From: Tetrastigma voinierianum
Taxonomy: Eukaryota > Streptophyta > Magnoliopsida > Vitales > Vitaceae
Length of the DNA: 64,000 nt
Reading direction: 5' to 3'
NCBI GenBank assembly: GCA_016808115.1
Contig: JAEQBH010007379.1
Location: forward strand, 124,001 to 188,000
The notes beneath the pieces were generated by a model that did no database searches, had not been told where the DNA came from, and saw only the letters and a list, made by a program, of their open reading frames with translations. Shown here piece after piece: positions 58,465 through 64,000 of the stretch (position 1 is its first letter; each line of letters starts with the position of its first letter). The position numbers and the translations under genes are program-made.

Positions 58465-59690
58465 GGGTGATCCGTAAACAAAGGATATGCTCCGTAGCAC
58501 GCACAAGTATGTGTCCTAAGAGAGACCAACAAGTATAAGAGTGATAGAAGTATGAGTATGTGGATAAGTACCTCCATCTAAGTATATGTATAAGTTCAAG
58601 ATCAGATACGAGGAATCTATAGTATGTGTCCTACTCGAGATAAGTGTAACATGTGTCCTACTTTTGAGATCGGAATAAGAATAAGTCAACCATAAGTGTA
58701 AGATCCGAGTAAGTATAAGTTTGTTATAAGTATAAGTTCAGTACCGTATACGAGAGATCTGAACAAGCATAAGTTTGTTACAAGGATAACTATGTATGTA
58801 AATGTGTTATATGAATGCATGAAGATTTTGATATTTGTTACTGTTATATGTTTATTATGATTCAAAGATAAATGCATGCGTATTCGCATAAGTTATAAGA
58901 TACATTTCCCACTAAACAGAAAGTTCTGAAGACGGCTTTAATCCGTGTAGGTACAGAGAAGGACATCTACGATCTTCCGCATACAGTTGGGTCAACACAC
59001 TAGTAGGGGTTCATCACAAGAGGCTCACATTCGAATATGCAATTGAAATGCAAAGTTGTTTTCAGATATGTATAAGTAAACGGGACCGATATGTGTATAG
59101 ATATTGATGGCACCGGTGGTAGTTCTTCAGATATGATTTTGTTATTACGTAAATTGTTTGTATACCCACAGGTACAAGTTCAGCTCTGAGAAAAAAATAA
59201 AGAGTCCAGTATATAGTCTCGCGCCCAGAACCCGGTTCGGATCCGCCATTCCGGTCGGACCGGGAATCGGGGTGTGACAGGAGTAATACAAAACTACCTC
59301 AATACTTGTGGTTTGAAGCTCTAAAGACGGCGGTGTATTTATTAAATCGAGTTCCAACCAAAGCTGTCCCTAAGACGCCTTTTGAGTTATTCAAAGGTTG
59401 GAAACCGAGTTTGCGACATATACGCGTTTGAGGATGCTCGTCTGAAGTGAGAATTTATAACCCAAGAGAAAATAAGCTAGACCCAAGGACTATTGGTGGG
59501 TATTTCATTGGATATGTTGAAAGGTTCAAGGGGTATAGATTTTATTGTCCATCTCACAGCACTAGAATTGTGGAATCAAGAAATACAAAATTTCTTGAGA
59601 ATGACTTGATCAAATGGAGCATCTGGCCAAGACATTGCTTGGTGAGTAAGGATCATTATGAAGGTCAACCCCTTTCGTTCAAGTGATAGA

Positions 59691-61040
59691 TTCATCACAT
59701 TCACACCCCTCATGTACAACCGAGTATGAGACAACTATTTTCCTGGGTTCCAATATCACACAAGGATCATGTGCATCGTTGCCAATGAAGAAATTCCACA
59801 AATTGCTTGGAACCAATCGAGCAACAAAGCGACCAACAAATTCCCTGGAAGAGAATGATGGTGCTCGCATTAAGCAAAGATCTACAAGAGTTAGAAAACC
59901 GCATAATTCCTAATGATTATATAGTGTATTATGAATCGACTATAATACTGGAGCCGAAATGATCCGTAAACGTTTTCACAAGCCATGAGTTCTAAGGAAT
60001 TCGAACTCATGGTATAGTTCCATGAAAGAACAAATGAATTCTATGACATCTAACCGAGCTGATCTCGCGAGCTGCCTTAATGGTGTAAAAGTCGTCGGGA
60101 TGTAAATGGTCTTTAAAACAAAAATGACTCAGTAGACAACATTGAGAGACGTAAGGCAAGACTCGTTACAAAGGATTCACTCAAAGGGAAGGAATTGACT
60201 ACACGGAGACCTTTTCTCCTGTATCTAAGAAAGATTCTCTTCGAATAATCATGGCATTGATTGCCCATTTTGACTTTGATTTACATCAAATGGATGTTAA
60301 AACGGCATTCCTTAATGGTAATCTAGAGGAAAAGGTTTATTATTGAAACAACCTCAAGAGCTCTCTCACAAGTAAGCATTTAGTTTGCAAGCTTAAGAAA
60401 TCCATATATGGATTAAAACAAGCGTCCCACTAATGGTATTTGAAATTCCATGAAGTCATTATTACTTCATTCGGTTTGAAGAAAATATCATGGATCAATG
60501 TATATACCAGAAGGTCAGTGGGAGTAAGATTTGTTTTCGGCAAGTATATGCTACATATTCTACTGTAACCAATGATAAGGGTTTGTTATATGAGGTGAAA
60601 CAATTTCTCTCCAAGAACTTTGATATAGCTGATATGGTGGGAGGCATCTTTGTCATTGGCATTATGATCCGTAGGGAAAGATCTCGAGGCATTTTGGGTT
60701 TGTCTCAAGAGACCTATATCAATAAAGTGTTAGAGAGATTTAACATGAAAATGTTCAATTAGCACCCATTTTACAGTGATAGATTCGATGAATCAGTTCT
60801 AAAAATGATTTCGGAACAGAACACATGAAGGCGAATATCCCATATGCTTCAACTGGCTGTGCCGTGATGGGCTCAAACTGTATCAAACCTAACATTGCGT
60901 TTGTTGTTGGAGTATTAAGAAGATATCAGAGTAATCCAAGTCTCGACCACTAGAGAGTACAAAGAAGGTGATGAGATACCTTTAAGGAACAAAGGATTGC
61001 ATGCTTATGTATAGACAAAACGTATAGCCTGGGAGGTGAT
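59691..61040 (+). pseudogene. copia-3 linker and reverse transcriptase (degenerate)
   Basis: A linker frame at 59683-59913 contains LGTNRATKRPTN. RT blocks follow in mixed frames: ARLVTKDS (about 60150-60172), a FDLHQMDVKTAFLNGNLE-like stretch near 60268-60330, and DQCIYQKVSGSKICF (60493-60537). Where the YVDD box is expected, the frame reads V-Y-A-T-Y-S-T-V-T-N-D-K (60546-60581), so both aspartates are lost. Downstream GILGLSQETYINKVLERFNM (60688-60747) is intact. Stops abound. Confidence 0.87.
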
Positions 61041-61512
61041 TGCCTTACCTCGATTCGTAGACTTTGATGGTTTGGTTATTCCTGAAATCAAACATTCGTT
61101 TTATTTCTCGCCAGTCGATGGAGCTAGAATGAGAAATGCCAAGCAGACTTTGACTGCCACTTCCACTATGGAAGCTGAGTTTGTGTCTTGTTTTGAGGCT
61201 AGCTCACATGGTGTATGGTTAAAGAGTTTCATATCTGGACTTAGAATTATGGATTCTATATCTAGGTCATTGAAGTTGTACTGCGGATAACCCTCAAATA
61301 TATATTTATGGTATTAAGAACAACAAGAGTGGAAGTCGAAATAAGCATATCGACATTAAATACTTAGCCACAAGAGAACATGTTAAAGAAGAGAAAGTGG
61401 TCATTGAACACATTAGCACTGAGTGGATGATTGTCGATCCTTTAACTAAAGGCATGCCACCTAAGTATTTTAAGGATCATGTAGTACAAATGGGACTTGG
61501 TTCCAAGATGTA
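61041..61512 (+). pseudogene. copia-3 RNase H (partly readable)
   Basis: The frame at 61036-61290 contains RNAKQTLTATSTMEAEFVSC and SHGVWLKSFISGLRIMDSIS. The usual Asp-containing SDxDFAG start is lost. Another frame gives KHIDIKYLATREHVKEEKVV and DPLTKGMPPKYFKDHVVQMG (about 61340-61500), then the stop near 61510, the natural pol C-terminus. Confidence 0.88.
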
Positions 61513-61780
61513 ATTTTATTGTACATGCATTCATTATTTAATGAAACTTTATTCAATATGATATTTCATATGGTTTTGTACATTTTACATTATTATTATT
61601 TTGAGAAATATCATTGTTGGACCTTGAATAAACATAGGTTTATTTTATATTAAGTTTATGGGTTTGTGTTGAGGAACTTGATATATTGTAATATATGAAA
61701 GATACTACTCACTATAAGATGACCTATCGCCATGATTTATATATTTAGTTTTCTCTTCTCATAGGTGTTGAAGTATATGG

Positions 61781-61795
61781 ACCATTTGGGAGGAA
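61781..61795 (+). promoter_or_regulatory. copia-3 polypurine tract
   Basis: CATTTGGGAGGAA immediately precedes the TGGTTATAATGG start of the 3' LTR. Confidence 0.8.
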
Positions 61796-62167
61796 TGGTT
61801 ATAATGGTGTCCATATAATTTGAATTTTAAATTCAAATTTAAATCTCTCATAACACCTCTTCCTCAACCCTTACACCTCTTAGGGAAACCAGTGATGGCC
61901 TGGTTTCCATATAAAGAATCGATGAGGCATTTTTTTTGTCCCTAAGCCTACCTAAAAATACAGAGAGAAAATTCACCATCTAATTTATTTTTAGGTAAAG
62001 GGCTTAAGAACCAAAAAAATTGTTTTCAATTCTTCCAATGTTCTAGTTTCTCTATTTCTCAACAATGGATGGAGGTATGTATATTCTAGTATTTTGCTTC
62101 TGTATATGATCTGATGATGTTGTTGGTACCTTCATATGATCAGATTATTTGATTACTTAGTTTTACA
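61796..62167 (+). repeat. copia-3 3' LTR (372 bp)
   Basis: It starts TGGTTATAATGG and ends AGTTTTACA. It matches the 5' LTR over its full length. Confidence 0.93.
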
Positions 62168-62720
62168 CCATCTTTTCCGATACCTCAAAGGGTCATCTTC
62201 TCTTAAGAGTCTTTTCTACCCTTCTTAAGCCTAATTTTCTCCAGCTTGAGGCCCTTCTCTCTCTTCTGATGCAGATTGGGCTTTTTGCCCTGACTTATGT
62301 CAACTCACCTACATCGTGATATTGCTCAGTCCAACTCTTATCTCATGGAAAACTAGGAAGCAAAATACTGTTTCCTGATCTTCTTCGGCTGAGTATAGAG
62401 CTAGCTTACCACCACCTGTGAACCAAATGGTGTACATCTCTCCTTCAAGAATTTGATGTTTCAGTCCATCTCCCTGTGCCTTTATGGTGTGACAATCAAG
62501 CCGCTTTGCACATCACTCATAATTCGGTCTTCCACGAACGTACTAAACACCTCGGCATCGGATCGTCATATCGCGGCGAAGTTTCCCGTGCTACCGCTTC
62601 CCAGCATATTTCCTCCTCTTCACTGCCGGCTGACCTTTTTACCAAGTCACCCTGGGCCTGTGTTCTATCGTGTATCCTGTCCAGTTGGGATGGCTGGGAT
62701 TCTCATCAACCAGCTCCACC
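62168..62720 (+). pseudogene. copia-2 RT end and RNase H (degenerate)
   Basis: Copia-2 resumes directly after the copia-3 LTR, with the RT palm/connection block and then RNase H. The recognisable strings are LWCDNQAALHITHNSVFHER and TKHLGI (62476-62560), then PADLFTKS (about 62626-62650). Stops and shifts are present between 62200 and 62440. Confidence 0.87.
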
Positions 62721-62730
62721 TTGAGGGGGA
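62721..62730 (+). promoter_or_regulatory. copia-2 polypurine tract
   Basis: TTGAGGGGGA lies directly before the TGTAGACTATG start of the LTR. Confidence 0.88.
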
Positions 62731-62898
62731 TGTAGACTATGTGCATTCAAACACTCCACAACACGCACGTGAACTCTAGGAAGCAATCTAGAATGTTCAC
62801 TTGCACGTGACATTTGATCTCTGTGTATATAAGATCTGAAACTTCTTTTTTTGCTGTTGAATACTTTTTTACCCGATAATGAAATATCATATTCTAGA
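62731..62898 (+). repeat. copia-2 3' LTR (about 168 bp)
   Basis: It starts TGTAGACTATG. The best end is ATTCTAGA at 62898, which pairs with TGTAGA if the final C became G. A TATATAAG promoter word is at 62826-62833. No second copy lies in the window, so the right end is uncertain by some bases. Confidence 0.75.
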
Positions 62899-63105
62899 CT
62901 CTTCGATCACAATCCGATCAGTTGGATTTTTTATCGGTAATCTCTTTGGTTTGATTGTTAATTTTATTAATTGGATCATTGATAGGTAATTTTTTTTATA
63001 TGATTGGCCAATTCGATAAGTTGGATCATCGATTGCTAATCTATTCGATCCAATTTTAATATGGTTCGACCTAAAGCGTGAATCAGCCATTTTTTTCAAT
63101 TCAAT
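62899..63105. repeat. Degenerate repeat of TTGGATCAT / GGTAAT words
   Basis: TTGGATTTTTTATCGGTAAT, ATTGGATCATTGATAGGTAA and GTTGGATCATCGATTGCTAA recur about every 50 bases, three times. No gene is seen. Confidence 0.55.
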
Positions 63106-63523
63106 TTGATTTTAAAACATTATAAAATTAATTTTCTAAAAAGTCTTATCCTGATTGATGTACCATATCATGTCAGCTTAAAAAGTACGAGAATAGATAA
63201 TCCAAACAAAATATTATATGGCTATAGTTTTTATTTGGATCTTATAGATTTTGATTATGGCAATAGATATAATATGATCATAATTAAAGTTTATCAATTT
63301 AATACAAGACATATGGTCCATCAAATAAATGAACATACTTTAAAAGAATTGCCTATTGTGTATTCCAAAAGACTTGACTGGTACAGTAGTAATACAGTGC
63401 TATGTTAATTAATGTAAACTTACATCTTAAGTTTCACCAACCCATACTGATTGAATTAGGTCAAGAAATTGGAAATTTATTAGATTACAAATAAAGACAA
63501 AATCATCAATGCCAAGATGTCAT
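63106..63523. other. AT-rich stretch 3' of the PMEI fragment
   Basis: A 100-residue frame is open on the plus strand (63106-63408). It is rich in Ile, Tyr and Asn, and I recognise nothing in it. A chance frame in AT-rich DNA is the simplest reading. The region is where the 3' untranslated part of the minus-strand PMEI gene would lie. Confidence 0.5.
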
Positions 63524-64000
63524 CTAAGGTGAACCAGTCTGGCCAGCAGCATAGTTATTGACGAGAGCCAAGGCAATGCTAGTCATTTGTTCAACACGAA
63601 GAATATAACCCCTGACTTTATCCTTCACCTTCCCATTCATGGCAACTGTCAAACCCATCCATGCACGTATCCTCGTACGTCAATGCCGCGCCTACCCATG
63701 TCTGAATATTACTCATCTGAAGCCCAAAGCTTCTGCTTTCAGGATTCTTCATTTCCTTTATCGACATTTGAAGCTCATCAACAGAGTCTCCTAACACCTC
63801 CACACAATCGCTCATTGCAGCAGCCTCCCTAGGCTTTAAGTTCCGGGTTTTCGACAGCGCTTGGTGATCGCAGTAGACGTAGACCGGATGGTTATGAAAG
63901 CACCGACAGCGCTGTCTCGGCCAAGATTTTGGGGGCTGGAATGGATTTTGGCTGGAGGCTAACTGAGAGGGAGATTTGTGCATAATTGAGGATATGATGT
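63524..64000 (-). pseudogene. Plant pectin methylesterase/invertase inhibitor (PMEI) domain, frameshifted
   Basis: PMEI proteins are small secreted four-helix proteins that block pectin methylesterase or invertase in the cell wall. On the minus strand, the N-terminal part reads TSYPQLC (the family's YP-x-LC), then AFITIRSTSTAITK. The middle reads LKPREAAAMSDCVEVLGDSV and NIQTWVGAALTYEDTCMDGF. The end reads MNGKVKDKVRGYILRVEQMT and NNYAAGQTGSP, then a stop at 63524-63526. Three of the four conserved cysteines are visible (YPQLC, SDC, DTC). The first should lie beyond the window edge, as should the signal peptide. Frame changes fall near 63860 and 63643, and an in-frame TAG lies at 63959-63961. 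Real decay or sequencing indels could both explain this. Confidence 0.88.

Larger units (their letters stand above)
55953..59279 (+). mobile_element. LTR family II copy D, solo LTR (3327 bp)
   Basis: It starts TGTAACACCCC and ends GGGGTGTGACA, an 11-base inverted terminal pair with one mismatch. Target duplication GGAGT is exact on both sides (55948-55952 and 59280-59284). No ORF, primer site or polypurine tract lies inside, so it is a solo LTR of a large-LTR Ty3/gypsy family, possibly Tekay/Del-like. It contains about 100-bp repeats (57600-58110) and a 20-bp array (58161-58464). It is the cleanest of the three family II copies. Confidence 0.97.
55461..59690 (+). pseudogene. copia-3 integrase, split by a solo LTR
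   Basis: The zinc-binding part is weak (CIKGKQTNKSKRG near 55510-55545). The core frame at 55761-55952 includes VTSDRGGAYYGKY and HNGVGERRNQTLMDMVRSMR, with the second D and E of the triad visible. LTR II-D then interrupts it. After 59284 the reading resumes with LPQYLWFEALKTAVYLLN, VPTKAVPKTPFELFKGW and, in another frame, NPRENKLDPRTIGGYFIGYV (59461-59520). Sequence on both sides joins cleanly when the LTR is removed. Confidence 0.9.
52266..62167 (+). mobile_element. copia-3, full-length Ty1/copia element in copia-2 RT
   Basis: It has direct LTRs (52266-52638 and 61796-62167), a primer-binding site, gag with zinc knuckle, protease, integrase, RT, RNase H and polypurine tract. Flanks are CCATA (52261-52265) and CCATC (62168-62172), a target duplication with one mismatch. 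Removing the element restores the copia-2 RT frame. Motifs are of the Tork/TNT1-like kind, by memory. Integrase is split by LTR II-D (55953-59279). Excluding that insert the element is about 6.6 kb. Confidence 0.93.
47300..62898 (+). mobile_element. copia-2, Ty1/copia element with two insertions
   Basis: Gag (47300-47606 and 49034-49340), protease (about 49640), integrase (50133-50917), RT (51300-52265 and 62168 on), RNase H (to about 62720), polypurine tract and 3' LTR (62731-62898) are in copia order. It is split by a TG...CA insert at 47607-49033 and by copia-3 at 52266-62167. No 5' LTR matching 62731-62898 is seen upstream of gag, so the left end is lost. Confidence 0.88.

Noticed and set aside
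58136..58577. Tyr/Leu/Cys-rich repeat proteins on the minus strand
   Set aside because: They are translations of the 20-bp tandem array in LTR II-D. The same happens at 41243-41819 in LTR II-B.

Overview
This window is nuclear DNA of a flowering plant, very probably from a repeat-rich, gene-poor region. Nearly everything recognisable is long-terminal-repeat (LTR) retrotransposon sequence, nested in layers and mostly broken. The one host-gene signal is a pectin methylesterase/invertase inhibitor (PMEI) domain on the minus strand at the right edge (63524-64000), a plant family, and it carries frameshifts. Nothing points to bacterial, organellar or CRISPR content.

Layout, left to right. (1) 1-4846: the right-hand part of an LTR element whose body lies to the left, ending in a polypurine tract and a 1.6-kb LTR (called LTR family I here). 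(2) 4885-7175: AT-rich DNA, then a minus-strand LTR end with an adjacent primer-binding site of Ogre/Tat type. (3) 7176-19385: a nearly full-length Ty3/gypsy element of Tat type ('gypsy-1') with both LTRs, a primer-binding site, degenerate gag-protease-RT-RNase H-integrase, a 24-bp tandem array, an antisense ORF and a polypurine tract. A minus-strand solo LTR of family I (16619-18225, target duplication GGAGG) sits just upstream of the antisense ORF. (4) 19386-22361: AT-rich low-complexity repeats, microsatellites and a possible MITE. (5) 22362-33195: a second Tat-type element ('gypsy-2') with plus-strand gag-pol, a roughly 140-bp tandem array and an antisense ORF. Its two terminal LTR copies face in opposite directions. 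(6) 33594-37492: microsatellite, a 137-bp duplication, then a 5'-truncated Ty1/copia element ('copia-1') with a largely readable pol and an intact 3' LTR. (7) 37571-46614: a plus-strand solo LTR of family I (target duplication AGGAG), split by a 4.2-kb family II LTR, itself split by a 3.5-kb family II LTR. (8) 46615-47030: an inverted copia-1-type leader, primer-binding site and LTR. (9) 47300-62898: 'copia-2', interrupted in gag by a 1.4-kb TG...CA insertion (target duplication ATGTT) and in RT by a complete Ty1/copia element, 'copia-3' (52266-62167). Copia-3 is itself interrupted in integrase by a 3.3-kb solo LTR of family II (target duplication GGAGT). (10) 62899-64000: AT-rich DNA and the PMEI fragment.

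The elements share the usual division of labour: gag forms the particle, protease cuts the polyprotein, RT and RNase H make cDNA primed by a host tRNA at the primer-binding site, and integrase inserts it. No element here looks autonomous. The RT catalytic motif is changed in gypsy-1 (YIGD), copia-2 (stop codon in place of Tyr) and copia-3 (both Asp lost). It survives in gypsy-2 (YIDD) and copia-1 (YVDD), but those two have frameshifts elsewhere.

The main points of interest are: a record of successive insertions in which four events have exact target duplications and a fifth has a 4-of-5 match; many solo LTRs; antisense ORFs conserved in two diverged Tat elements, one with an LTR promoter aimed at it; two elements with inverted LTRs; and long period-specific tandem arrays inside LTRs. 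Element lineage names rest on motif recognition by eye and were not checked against any database.
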